Positions 23,501 to 36,450 of a DNA stretch of 64,000 nucleotides are shown here, in pieces. The notes beneath the pieces were generated by a model. That model worked only from the letters and a program-made list of their open reading frames with translations, was not told where the DNA came from and made no database searches. Position 1 is the stretch's first letter; the number at the start of each line of letters is the position of its first letter. The stretch lies in NCBI GenBank assembly GCA_036873755.1, contig JAVTVY010020487.1, positions 16,959 through 80,958 on the forward strand, given 5' to 3'. The position numbers were made by a program, and so were the translations under genes. Origin of the DNA: Hanleya hanleyi. Taxonomy: Eukaryota > Mollusca > Polyplacophora > Lepidopleurida > Hanleyidae.

Positions 23501-25925
23501 AACCGGTGATTATATCACAACTGATAAGCCTAGTAATAATGGGATCTCGTCTAACCCTCAGTAAGCTCATTAATCCATCTATAGATTTTCTTTGTATAAG
23601 TGATAAAGTATTCATTTATTAATATATCTGGTTGTTTTCATGCATATTATCCGTTTATTGTTATATACTAATCTTGTTTGCTTATCCGTTCTTACATTGG
23701 GACCATAATTGAAACGGGTATAACAGATCAGTGGCGCCATGTGTCCTGTTATGCGTTTCTAATTTGTAGACAATTGCAACGTGCCTTTCCAAACGTTCCT
23801 TAGCTACCTGATTAAGCTTTTCGATAATTTTTACCTTGCAATTTAGCCAGAAAAATAACGGATGAATTTATATATGAAAGAAAAACTGATATAACGAGTG
23901 CCTGAAATTCAAGTCTATAATTTATATCGTCATGGATTTCAGCCAAGCTGTTGCCTGTAGAACAACAGAACGAATCACTTAAAAGTTGACTAGATAATGG
24001 GCAGGAACGTCTGTTGGTCATTCGCCCGTTCCTAGTTTGTTCGTTTCCCGTTGGACAGTGACAAATCTATCGTGTACTGATAAATTAGAGAAACTTATAA
24101 ACCACCTGTTAAAACTGAGTTTCCTCGAAAAATATATATAGATTACATTTATCCAGAAAATACTAATAGATGTATGGAGTATGATGTTCCTGCATGAAAG
24201 CGGGGAGGGGCTTCTCAAATTCGACTGCCACTGATAATGGGAAAGGTGCTTCAGAAAGTATAAAAACAGTATGTGTGAAAGATGGAACCATCAAAAATGA
24301 AACAAAATGTTCTCAATCAAACGGATTTACAGAAGATTTAAATCACGCCGACTGTCATGTTAAAGTAGTATGGGGACAGGATTTGGGAAATGAGTGACAT
24401 TTTATAGTTACTGCATTGGTCGAGAAACAAACAGACCGTTGTAAGAGAGAACCCTGGACCAGTCACCTTTGACTGACGATCGTCCCACGGATACTGGTTC
24501 ATCTTTCTCTATTTGTCACACCGTTACATAATGACTGACAGATTCACGACATCAAGACAATGCTCAAGCTGACGGACTACTTATATGACTGCTGTTTGAT
24601 TACTTATATGACTGCTGTTTGAACTGACATATCCAATATTTAGATACCATTTATGAAAGAAACACCGCAGTAGACCTATAGTAAGTTGAAATATCAACTT
24701 TTTCATCTTTATGGCCAGCTGGGATATTTATTCAGTTTCAAGTACAATTTGTGGAGGTTAATAAACACCATGGTATCTCGGCTTTCTATATCTTGACTCG
24801 GCATATTAGGCCTATATATTATCGAATTATAAACATACGATGTTTTGCCTGCACTCGTTGACATACTGTGAATCGCTGGTTGTATTTACGTCTGTGATAT
24901 AAATGTGAAACGTCTATATATTGTAGATTTTGTGCATGGTGAGGAGACGAAAAAAAGAGAAAACCGGAAGAGGAGCATCATGAATACCAGCGCGATCTGA
25001 ATGAACCGATGCTGGGTCGGCGGACTCATTCCCATGCCAGAGTCAAGCGGTGCAGAGACCGGTCCACACCCGATTAATCACCGAGCTCCGTGTGGAAGAG
25101 ATAGAGGCCATGTTGCTTAATTCTCCCTGACGGTCCTCGTAATAATACCGACCTCAACAGACACGGAGAAAAATGGAACCGTACGCCATGTAAATAGTAC
25201 AAATTAGAACCATCTGTCCGCATGATACAAGTACAATGAGGTTATATATACGGTACTATGCTGGTATCTATATAAGAGCTATAGACAACACTCACCAGAT
25301 AAGACGAAGCTCGACTGGCATGGGGTATGCGCAAAAATAAATAATTTAAGGTGTGATCAATTTTATTAATTCCTGAAATTTCTCCAGGGCTAATATATAG
25401 TTATATTTAGTTCCCTAATGGTTTCCTCCATCCGCTCGTTGCTATACTTGGTTACTCTCGCCAAAGTTTTCATTTCTTCATATTGGATGTTTTAGGTATC
25501 AAAACAACGATTTGCGATTCTAATATGGACGCCCTTCCTTCCCACGTGCGTGCACGTCTTTCTTTGTATCAGCGGCAGTTTGGACTTCATAAGCTGTTTT
25601 CATAATATATGGACCTGGGAATGATACTTTTGAAGACTATGCCGATATGTAATAAAAAAAAAATGAAAGGACTTTGGAGGAAGTCTAATAGTTTTTTCTC
25701 TCATTTACTTCGTCCAGGTGTGTGCGGTCAGTAAGGTATACGTTCCTCGGCAGGAGTTTTACACATGGAAGAATTGGAACCTCTTTATCCACCATGTACT
25801 GAGTGAAATTTCCATGGCACTGGATTTATGATTTCGGGAAATAGGCATAATGACGGGAGATATTGGGGTATTTTATTGGGGAAAATGAAGAGAAATGGGT
25901 GGAATAATTGGTGAATATATAGAGA
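20563..25925. other. 5.4-kb AT-rich stretch without a recognisable gene
   Basis: No frame above about 90 codons and no recognised domain. It contains a 22-bp direct duplication (TACTTATATGACTGCTGTTT GA) at 24,578-24,622. A less AT-rich patch at 24,960-25,160 matches nothing I know. Exons lacking a start codon could be missed by eye. Confidence 0.4.
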
Positions 25926-25929
25926 CGAT

Positions 25930-26311
25930 TAAGAGGATTAAGACTGATCAAGGTTAGATGATATGGCTATATATGTAAAGAAGATATAATGGGGAATTGC
26001 CGATGGCTATGCGTCATTGGTATGAGGGAGCATGTGTAGGGCGGTGTGGGGGAACGCGTTGCACGGCATACTCTGTATGGGACCTGATCAACATTAGATG
26101 ATATGGATACAGATGTAAAGAAGATATAATGGGGAATTACCGATGGCTATGCGTCATTGGTAGGACGGTGTGGGGGAACGGGTTGCCCGGCATACTCTGT
26201 ATGACATGTGCCCATTGTAATACGATGGAGTGCCCAATCAAACCAACCAACCAACCAACCAATTGTAATACGATGGAGTGCCCAATCAAACCAACCAACC
26301 AACCAACCAAC
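25930..26311 (+). repeat. Two nested duplications ending in (CCAA)n
   Basis: A block of about 135 bp containing TGTAAAGAAGATATAATGGG, CGATGGCTATGCGTCATTGG, GGCGGTGTGGGGGAACG and GGCATACTCTGTATG occurs at about 25,945-26,080 and 26,088-26,205. It is followed by a 46-bp unit (ATTGTAATACGATGGAGTGC, CCAATCAAA, then ACC-AACC repeats) present twice in tandem (26,216-26,309). The AACC-type tail resembles the 3' end of a retroposed sequence. Confidence 0.85.
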
Positions 26312-28750
26312 TGAATGAGCTCGAAACAACTAAAAGAAGAATGCAACAAACTGTCTTCATGGTTTAGTTGAATTTCCCTGGGACAGAATGATCAAACCGT
26401 TATCTTCACAAACGCGTGCTACCAATCGAACATCACCATCTGTCGAACTAATTTCTGATTGGTTGATAGGGTGGAGGTCGCCCCCTACTGGCCGGAGGCA
26501 GGTTCGGCACAGCGCATGGCCGCGTGTCTGTCACCGCGAACCATGCTTTGAAAATGAGAAGAAGAAAAAAAGATTCCAAAAATAGGAAAATTTGAAAAAT
26601 AGATAATTATGCTTCTCGTGTGTCGCTAGATTTTAATCTCCTGGCTAACATGCCTGTAATTTCCCTCTTTCCGTTGTATTGAAAACCTGGTCCTGAATTG
26701 CAGCTCGCTTCTATAGAAAATGTTTGGTTTAGCGGGAATAACAGTTTGCCGACGTCTGTCTTCCAATTTTGGCAGCATGTTGACTTTGTTCGCTCTCAGG
26801 TGTTTGGCTTTAATTGTGGCGTCAAGAAAAGGATATGATATGTTAATTGGATTATTCCTCTAACTACCCCATCCAAACAGTCGACTTAGAGAAAACGTCG
26901 AAAAATAACTTCACTCTCAAACAAACACAGATAACAAAATCGATGCTGGGCTCTTTCGACCAGAACGATATTGTTTACATCACAGAAAAGAGACATGTTT
27001 TTCTCCGGTAACGGAAATTAATTTTCACACCCTTTCGTGGCCTCAATACCTGTTCTGTCGAAGAGAACAAAGTCAAACCACGGATTCAATTTACTTCCAG
27101 TCGTAATACTGCTTCTTATTAGCCTCAATTTGAAATAAAAACCCAGACCGTCGTGTCATGTGACTTAACCGGAAGCCAAACGGGATCCACCTAGCGATTT
27201 GTTCAGATCGACGATAAATATAGTACGCCAATAATTATGAATGAACTTGAAAATAAACAAAGGGAAACTGAGAAATATTTATCTGAAACATATTAGTTAT
27301 GTAGGAAATTGTGCAAAGTGGAGAACTGCAATCAACTCTATCACGAATAAAATTGTGTACCTATTATCCTTTTATCGTTAATCTGGAACGCAAGTAAAAG
27401 AGAGCTGAAACGTTCTGATTTGATAGTTTATCTCATATGGCGATAATTTAAGCTCATTCACACAGATGTGAAGCAGCACTGATAAATTCAAAATGTCAGC
27501 CTGTTTACTTTTCTTTAAATCACTCAATTATACCCTCAACAAGCGCAGACAGTGAAATGGTGTTTGCATGCATGTTCTGATAGAACAACCAGAAAAGAAG
27601 TATGACAGTGGAAGCTCATTTGCGTACACTTCGCCATCCATAAGATGGCTTGCGAATCGTGTGTCGCCATTGTCGCGGAGCAATATCCGATACTTTACCG
27701 TATACTCTTCGGTCTTCATCCGGCGGAGAACAGGTTCGAGCAATCTGATAAATTACAGGTTTTTCATACCACTTCTGAAATTTATATTGCCTGGGCTTAC
27801 AAGAGAATAAGATATAAATAACTTCCGTATCATCCAAGAGGTGTTGTAGATCTGTACTTTTGAACAAGTAGGACAGCACATGACTCGAAAATGGCGGGTT
27901 ATGTTGGGGTTTCGTCGGTAGAGTTTAGCTGATTGGCTGACTACATCACCAATCTCAGTAAACTCAGATATAAATATCACGGAATATTATATCTGAATTC
28001 AGCCCTATATAAATCCCGTGCGAGTTGAAACTACTATTGTTAGCCAATCAGATGGATAGCTGGTTGTAACTATTTCAAAATCACGCCCACAGTTAATATC
28101 TCCCTCTAGATAGATGGCGCCGGGTGAAATACATGCCGAATCACAGCGACAATCTAAGGGTAGTGTTAAGTGAAACGTGAAATGCCCTTAGCAAGCTAAG
28201 ATGACACACGGTAGCTCGTGGTGTAATATTTTAACATTATCCTGAAACAGTTTCCAAATATGGCATCATTTTCAGACAAGATTCGTAAACATCAAAGAGT
28301 TTACTCCCACCGAAAAGTCTGTCTTTGTTAAGGGTAGAAAATATCAAAAGATTGTGCCGTGCGAAGATGTTAATCTCCTTGAAGTAAACGTCAATCACTG
28401 TCAGAGCGAGAAGTTTGAAATGGTCATGATTGGCTTATTATGGGATCTCGTAGAATATCGGCGAACAATTCGCACGAAGTTTTCATAGCGTTTCGTCTAG
28501 ATGGTAACTGATTTACCATCTTGGTTTACCTAGATTGACTACATCACGTGGTGTTGTTTTCGGGGGAATCCCCGTTACAGTTGCCGAAAGTAGGCTGAAA
28601 TAGATACACTCGATCCCAGGGTCATGGTTACAGGTTGCTCTCTAGCCGTGATAACGGGGCTATTTTGGGAAAATGGGGTGTGGGTGGCCGAAATGTCTCT
28701 TCCGCCTACACCTAGGTTAAAAAACCTTCATAATTATTTGGATTTGTCGT
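26312..28750. other. No gene recognised
   Basis: No convincing frame. CCAATCAG-type boxes occur near 28,040 without an associated gene. Confidence 0.4.
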
Positions 28751-30690
28751 GATTCTTCGAGGGTAAACAACCGCGAGTCAAGATATGTGCCACCTATGGT
28801 GAATAGAAACAAACTTACATAACAAAGTAGGTCAACTTATGAAGATTCCATGAGGGCAAACAAACCTACATAACTAAATGTGTCAACTTGCGATGATTCT
28901 ATGGGGGAAAACAAACTGAAGTAACTATAAGGGTCATCTTATGATGATATATGGGTGAACTTGTGCTGCTTCTTTGAGGGTAAACAAACCTATATACGTA
29001 ATGGTATATGGGTCAAACTGTGATGATTCTTTTGGGGTAAACAACACCCTATAGCTATATGGGTCAACTTGTGATGATGGTAAAACAAAACTGTATGTGC
29101 CATCCTCCGGTGATACGATGAGGCCTATTCCTAATTTTATTTGAGAAACACTTGGTACAAACCTACATAACTGTATGGGATATCATCTTGCTGATTATGA
29201 CGAGGCTAAACTAACCTACATAACAAAATGGGTGACCTTGTGATGATGCTATGATGAGGGTAAACAAACCTACATAACTATATGGGTCACGTTGTGATGA
29301 TGCTATAATGAGGGTAAACACACCTACATAACTATATGGGCCATGTTGTGATGATTCTATAATAAGGGTAAACAGACCTATATAACTATATGGGTCACGT
29401 TGTGATGATGCTATAATGAGGGTAAACAAACCTACATAACTATATGGGCGATGTTGTGATGATGCTATGATGAGGGTAAACAAACCTATATAACTATATG
29501 GGTCACGTTGTGATGATGCTATAATGAGGGTAAACAAACCTACATAACTATATGGGCGATGTTGTGATGATGCTATGATGAGGGTAAACAAACCTATATA
29601 ACTATATGGGTCACGTTGTGATGATGCTATAATGAGGGTAAACAAACCTACATAACTATATGGGCGATGTTGTGATGATGCTATGATGAGGGTAAACAAA
29701 CCTATATAACTATATGGGTCACGTTGTGATGATGCTATAATGAGGGTAAACAAACCTACATAACTATATGGGCGATGTTGTGATGATGCTATGATGAGGG
29801 TAAACAAACCTATATAACTATATGGGTCACGTTGTGATGATGCTATAATGAGGGTAAACAAACCTACATAACTATATGGGCGATGTTGTGATGATGCTAT
29901 GATGAGGGTAAACAAACCTATATAACTATATGGGTCACGTTGTGATGATGCTATAATGAGGGTAAACAAACCTACATAACTATATGGGCGATGTTGTGAT
30001 GATGCTATGATGAGGGTAAACAAACCTACATAACTATATGGGTCACGTTGTGATGATGCTATAATGAGGGTAAACAAACCTACATAACTATATGGGCGAT
30101 GTTGTGATGATGCTATGATGAGGGTAAACAAACCTATATAACTATATGGGTCACGTTGTGATGATGCTATAATGAGGGTAAACAAACCTACATAACTATA
30201 TGGGCGATGTTGTGATGATGCTATGATGAGTGTAAACAAACCTATATAACTATATGGGTCACGTTGTGATGATGCTATAATGAGGGTAAACAAACCTACA
30301 TAACTGTATGGGCCATGTTGTGATGATGCTATGATGAGGGTAAACAAACCTACATAACTATATGGGTCACGTTGTGATGATGCTATAATGAGAGTAAACA
30401 AACCTACATAACTATATGGGCCATGTTGTGATGATGCTATAATGAGAGTAAACAAACCTACATAACTATATGGGCCATGTTGTGATGATGCTATAATGAG
30501 AGTAAACAAACCTACATAACTATATGGGTCAAATTGTGATGATTATATGATGAGGGTTAACAAACCTCCATAACTATTCGGGTCACAGTGATGATTCTAT
30601 GGGGCAAACAAAAATTTATAAATACATGGTTCATCTTGTGATGATTTTAGGAGCGTAAACAAACCTACATAATTATACGGGTCACCACGA
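28751..30690. repeat. 54-bp tandem repeat, dimeric, homogeneous centre and decayed edges
   Basis: The unit contains GTGATGATGCTATGATGAGG, GTAAACAAACCTATATAACT and ATATGGGTCACGTT. From about 29,400 to 30,290 two unit types alternate: GGGTCACGTT with CTATAATGA and CCTACATA, versus GGGCGATGTT with CTATGATGA and CCTATATA. This gives a 108-bp higher-order period. Outside 29,215-30,530 units diverge progressively. Because 54 is 18 codons, a 432-codon frame (29,211-30,509, - strand) stays open. It encodes only an 18-residue repeat beginning FTLIIASSQ, with no leader or unique domain. Confidence 0.95.
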
Positions 30691-33600
30691 GTCTGGTCTA
30701 ATGAGTGCGCAAGCATCATCCTGATATTAGCTGTTGTTTTGAGGTCACAGATGAGGATGGTGTCGTTATATAAGACGTAAAGCCCTTCAGAGTCTCTGCA
30801 CGAACTTGATACTCGAATAACACAGAAGTTACCAAGATCTCAGCTCTGCGGCCGGTATAACATCGTTTTAGCCATCTTCCATCGTTACTTGAAGTGTATT
30901 GTTGTAGTGCCACTTGACTTCACCAGCTCCTTTCCGACCTCGGTAATTTCTCCGACCACGCCCCCTTTGCTCGGCTACTGTCACCCACATGGCTTTTCGT
31001 CAACAACACCAGTATATCTACACATCTTAACTCCGAGAAATCATGACGAAGCAAAACATGCAGGTCCTAGATCGAAGTCCGTGATTAACTATACCAACAG
31101 TTAGTGATTTAAAAATCTGAAGCTTTTAAAACCCCGTCTTATTCGAGAAACGCTCCGTACGGGTGCCCTATACGCATTTGTATGAATGGAGAAATTGCCG
31201 TTTGACATCCTTTCACCGTGGTGTCAGTACGGGTTTGCTGGGCCACACTTCATGTGCTATCACCTCGCTATCAGTTAACTCAGCTCCTTCTCATTTCTTA
31301 TATCATAATTTGATTTTAATAGACAGGATTGTCCGGGTCTGAATTCCGTAGAAGCCGGTGTGTCGTGCACGACGGGAGTATTCCTACCTCTCAACTGCCG
31401 CGGATACCGTGTAGTCCTAACCCGGATCGATTCATCGCTCGTAACCTAACACCGCCCCGGTACAGTCCATGTCGCCGGCCAGTCTACCCGCTCTCAATAT
31501 CGTGTTGCGGCCGGTCCTTTAGCTTCCAGCCTGTCTTGTTTGGAGATATGAAAGCAAAAATTACATCGAATATTACGAGATCAGTCGAAAATAAATGAGA
31601 GTGCATGGGAGGGTGAAAATAGAAATACATCGAGCAAAAAAAAAAAAGAAAAAAAAAAAAAGAAGACGAATAAGCAATTCGTCGCACACATTGCTAGAAA
31701 ATCTTCTGTGTTACATCTGAGGCATGCACGCCTTTGCTTTACTGAGCCGACCACCGCGTATTAAGACACGTTTGATCCAATATGCAGAAAAGTAAATCAA
31801 AGAGCAGAAAAAATATATAGAACGGATGCGTCATCAAATTTGATATGAAAAATATACGTATTTGGGTCAGCCAAGCACAGATGGTTCTGGTTCGTGAAAC
31901 TTCCTCAAGGGAAAATGTGTGCAATAAACTAACATTGATGGGCCCACGCTGAAGTCAAATCCAATATATTCAGTGTATTTCTTGAAATATTGGTCAGGTA
32001 TTGAGACTATAAAAAAACCCCAGATATTAAGCATTAGGCCAAACTGACATTCAGTTTGGCAATTACTGCCGTATATATATCACCAGGTCAATAAAACCAT
32101 TAAGTGACAAGGAGTACGAAATAAAGACAATACAAATGATTCAAAACTCATGACTTGAAAAATGAATAGGATCCTATCTTAAATTTGAAATATGCGTATA
32201 GCCCGAATATCAAGCCCGAGCAACATTCTGATTTGATATAGCGTTATTCGAAGGGATATATGACATCTTATATATCTCAAACAATTTCAATGCTTTTATC
32301 ATTTGCATTGTCCGTTGCTGGTGCTCTCGCCCTCGGTCATCATATATGAAATATCAACCTTATCTATATCACAACAACCGTATATTGTAACAGTTGGTTT
32401 GTGTACTATTCACTGTTTATCTGTAGTCTTTTATATATTCATATAGATTGGATCTTTACGAGCTTCGCGACTTTTTATAAATATTTTTTTGCAATGAACA
32501 ACAACTCCGAAATGTTCTACTTTAGTTATCGTCGATGTACAGTATAATGCTTCGTTATACTTCACCGAGAGCAAACTGGTCGTCTTCTCTGGAACTTTAA
32601 TATTGGAGAAAGTTTTTCTTTCCTCTTGTGTCAAATCTCCGCATTTCTGTGACCGTGGTATGTCGCCTGGACAGCCGATTTGAGGCACAATCGGGAGGGG
32701 TGCTAACCACTGAGAGTGCCCCTCCAAACGTCCTGCCCATCCGTCCCAATCTTGACACCTGTCCTCTGTCCGGCGAAAGTCTGAATAAACTGGGCGGTCA
32801 AAGTAATTGGCCCACCTACCGACAAACCACGGTCACAATCAGATAAGGGTAGGTAAGCGATGTCCACACTGTGTTGGTCTTTTTCCAGTTCAGTTCAGTA
32901 CTCTTGTTACACTCTTGTGTACCGATCTAATCGGCCTGTCCCATTGTCGCGAGGTCCCAAGGTGATGAAAACCTTGGCAAAATAGTCATTTTCTCTAGCC
33001 TCTCGAACATAGTCCAGGCATAAAGCGCTCACAGAAAACAGCCAATTTAAGGGCGGAGCGTTGTCCCCGTGTTGACAGTTTTGAGAAGGCGCCTTCGGCA
33101 ATCTTACTGTCATTGTACGTTATTATATTCCCAATTACTTTAGAATGAAAATTAACATAATTCGAAAACAATATCCCAACATTCTGAACTTTCTTGGAGG
33201 AAATCGACAAGTGTATATGCGGTGTGTATGCGAAATTATTTTCTAAAAAAAAATTAAAAAATAAAGAGCAAGAAAACCCAAAAGAGAAAAACTCTTCATG
33301 TATTCCCAAAGCAACATAACCATAACCATTCTGGCCACACTTGGTTCAACAATAATAAAATTATACATCTTTTACCGATTTGATGCTGACAACCTATTTG
33401 AAGCAATCCATTTTTCATTTGGTCGACTGGATTTAAAGAAATCGTTCAACAGTATCCTTTGTTTTCTTGTACTTTATAACATTCCACGAAAGTTTGGCTG
33501 CAAAATATTCAAAGCGATAGTACTTGTTTATGATGTTCAGTAAAGCTTTCCAGGTAAGAGTCCCATGATCAAACTTAGTTGCATAAATATATATATGTTG

Positions 33601-36197
33601 TGGTTATAAAAATCAAAGCATTAAGACAATTTTGATTTCTTTCTCAGCCCAAGATTTTTATTTTTTTTTCGATAATTCGCCTATCATTCCCCGGATATCC
33701 TCCAGTCAGTGCTCTAGACACTTCTACAGCTTTTTGGCTTGTGATCATTTAAAAAAGAAACTATCCAGTGTTTCCATTTCCTTTTTACAGTTATTTCCGT
33801 CAGACCAATTTTATGTAAGAATCAAGTTGTTTGAATGAATCTATGTAGCGGACTATACTGTAGATCTCGCAGTTTGGTGTCAACTGTACAATGGAAACAT
33901 CTACAGAATAAAGTCCTCCAATCTATCTGGTTTATAAGATTCAAAGAGGAATCAATATAATCAATTGCATCATTTTAACGTCCACAACCCGTTCCCTGTC
34001 CTGACAAACTACGTCGACATTTTGTTATCCAATAACAGAAAAACCCAAACAGAAAAATTCTTAACGCAGAAACATTACATTGGAACGGGACTTTCTTCGG
34101 ATTAGGGCAGACAATCTGAATTATATCTTGAGTTAAGAATATATTAATTCAGATTGTCTTTCGTAAGAACAGTCAGTTCTGGAGTCGATTGGCTGATTGT
34201 GGATAAATCATAACACGAATATGACTTCTGAAACATGAATCTCCGTATCAATGATGCGAGTATCCGACCATGATCGCACCCAAGTAAAAATCAAACGACT
34301 GATACTAATTTCTGAAACATCGAAGGTGACAAAAATAAACAAACCTGCCTACCTGCGAAAATCATGTCCTTGATTACAAAATCTTCTTTGCTCACTATCG
34401 AAGTTGTCTATATATTTTTATCAGAAAAAAAAATCAAATCGGCCCCGGTCTCCCACAGCATGCTTTACACCTCATGTCTTAAACACTTTAACAACACAAC
34501 GCCGTAAGCCAAATTGGCTTGCTATCATAATCCTTTCTGTAACCACACACGCTTAAGGCGTACAGTGTGGACATTATTTGTGAGGTTTGCTCGAACCGTT
34601 ATTTTATCCGAATTATAACTGTAAAAACCAAGCTAGAAGAGAGAAGAAATATCCACAGCTGAACGAAAAATGAAAGTGAACGTACGTGCCGTCGATAACA
34701 GTAACAGGACAGTGTAGAAGGTGTCATCGACGACACAAGTGAAATTATTGTTGAGTAGATCTTCTTCTGTGATGTTACAGACGAAAGTTTCCGATGTTAG
34801 ACGACTGGCACAGCTGAGAATTACTCGGACGACGTGCCGAAACCGAACAGAGGTAGCTCAGCTATAGCGACAGGAGCCATTGACTGATAAGACCGCCCGC
34901 CTCTAGTCTACAATTTCTACGACCGCGCTGGGCTTGTGACATGCTTGAGAATTCGACATCCCATATCGCACGCACGAAACATGCACGCATGTTAATTTCT
35001 GACCTGTTATATTGCTATACTGAATTGAAAAAAAAAAAAAATAATGCTCAGTTTATCTTTCACGGTCTAATTTATTCGGATTATTTCTTTGGAGCTATAT
35101 TTTTTAATAGTTTACTGTTTGCATTTCCGAGTTTAGTTCTGTTCTTGTTGCGGTGAGCCATTTCGTGCTGCGATTTTGACCTCAGAAAATTACACTTGAC
35201 TTTTTCTTTTGGTGAATTATTGTTATCAAATACTTTATCTATGAATCGTCCACAGTTCATTTACATGCCGCAGGATGTAACAATTTTATTGTGAGTAAAA
35301 AAGTATTATATCACCTCCATTCTTCGAACCGAAGCGTGTTCATTCTTAAAATACGTATGGTAGAGAATAAAAAAACCCATTAAATTAGTTGTGTATTGCA
35401 AGTGATACAAAATCCCCTTATACCATAGGTAAACTTATAGCAGCATGCTCACCGGTTTATTTTATTCACTAAGCAGGTAATACTATTATGAAAGCTTATC
35501 AACACGTGGACCGTTATCAGCATTTGTGCCATAAAGCGCAATATTAGCCCAGAACACAATGCACTCATAAAACCAGATAGATTTTCTGTCCTATATTATT
35601 TTATATTTGGGGTCATGCTATAGAGTTAGGGTTTCCATCAGCAGAAAACGAGAGGTTATCTTCAAATTCTCGAGAAGGGTTAATTTTGTTTTCATAACGC
35701 AGAAAAATAAACGTTCCTCTGACTTAAAGCCTTCTGTCAATTATTTAGCAAAGTCTCAAGTTCCCCGGGTAGAGTCGGGACGTCAAATTGACGAGCGCCC
35801 GTCACCTAACTGTGCAGGCCAATTCTTCCACATACTTGTGTTAAACCAACCGTAATATTTTGTTCATTACATCTATATTCATTTACGAGTATGAGATTAA
35901 TTTCCCAAATTTATCTTAATTTTTACTTCTGTGCATTATCTCACTTTTAGTTGAAATACATATTATACGATCGAGGCATATATAATTTGGCGGTGAAAAT
36001 ATCGTCTAAATATTTCTTCTGGTTAACTAGAAACGTGTTCTAATCTTTTACTGTAGCATTTGTATTTCAGTTTTTGTATTTCTCTCTATTCCCCGACTGT
36101 GTCCATACACGCATATACAAACACACGCACGGTATGTTCAGTGAAGCAGATCTCTACAGATGGCGATAAGCTGTTTAGAGAATGAATGCATTGGGGT
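30691..36197. other. 5.5 kb upstream of islet, no gene recognised
   Basis: This is intergenic sequence 5' of the islet promoter and may hold its distal enhancers. A GC-richer patch with an 89-codon frame lies at 31,329-31,598. Poly-A/G tracts lie at 31,635-31,665. A perfect hairpin lies at 34,109-34,159 (separate entry). A less AT-rich patch at 34,660-34,930 could be an upstream exon or regulatory DNA. None of these is identified. Confidence 0.4.
34109..34159. repeat. Perfect 15-bp inverted repeat (hairpin)
   Basis: AGACAATCTGAATTA (34,109-34,123) is the exact reverse complement of TAATTCAGATTGTCT (34,145-34,159), with a 21-base loop. It lies 2.3 kb upstream of the islet start. It may be a remnant of a small inverted-repeat element. 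Confidence 0.8.
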
Positions 36198-36290
36198 CAC
36201 GTGCTATGCTAATGCCCGCCAACCAATCAGCGTGGACCGAGATTGGAGGTACAGAGATATAGCTGTCATTCTCGTAGTACTCCATTATAA
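36198..36290 (+). promoter_or_regulatory. isl: Putative islet core promoter cluster
   Basis: In order: E-box CACGTG (36,198-36,203), octamer-like ATGCTAAT (36,206-36,213), CCAAT (36,223-36,227) and a TATA-like TTATAA (36,285-36,290). A start site about 25-30 bases further on would give a 5' UTR of roughly 110 bases with no upstream ATG before the islet start at 36,426. The site matches are seen; their use is inference. Confidence 0.45.
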
Positions 36291-36425
36291 GCCAGGCCGT
36301 ACGAGTCAGTGGTCACAGTTGACAGTGCGAAAGATTTGGGATAAACAGTGATTTCTTACCATTCGCCATCTCTCTTGTGGGTTTATCCGAAATCTGTCAA
36401 AATTTCACCCTCAAAGGCTGAAGAC

Positions 36426-36450
36426 ATGACGGCTGAGTCCCAGCCCAGGA
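36426..36450 (+). CDS. isl: islet coding exon 1 (start codon, residues 1-8)
   Basis: Short exon encoding MTAESQPR plus one base, followed by a perfect GTAAGT donor. Joining its last base to exon 2 restores KKRR ahead of LIM1, which supports both splice sites. The real exon extends 5' as untranslated sequence. Confidence 0.85.

Noticed and set aside
29211..30509. 432-codon open frame on the - strand
   Set aside because: The frame is only the translation of the 54-bp tandem repeat (18 codons per unit) and has no unique leader or domain. Openness follows from the period being divisible by three.
36160..36351. 63-codon frame just upstream of islet
   Set aside because: It spans the CCAAT and TATA-like elements and lies largely before the inferred start site, so it is unlikely to be translated.
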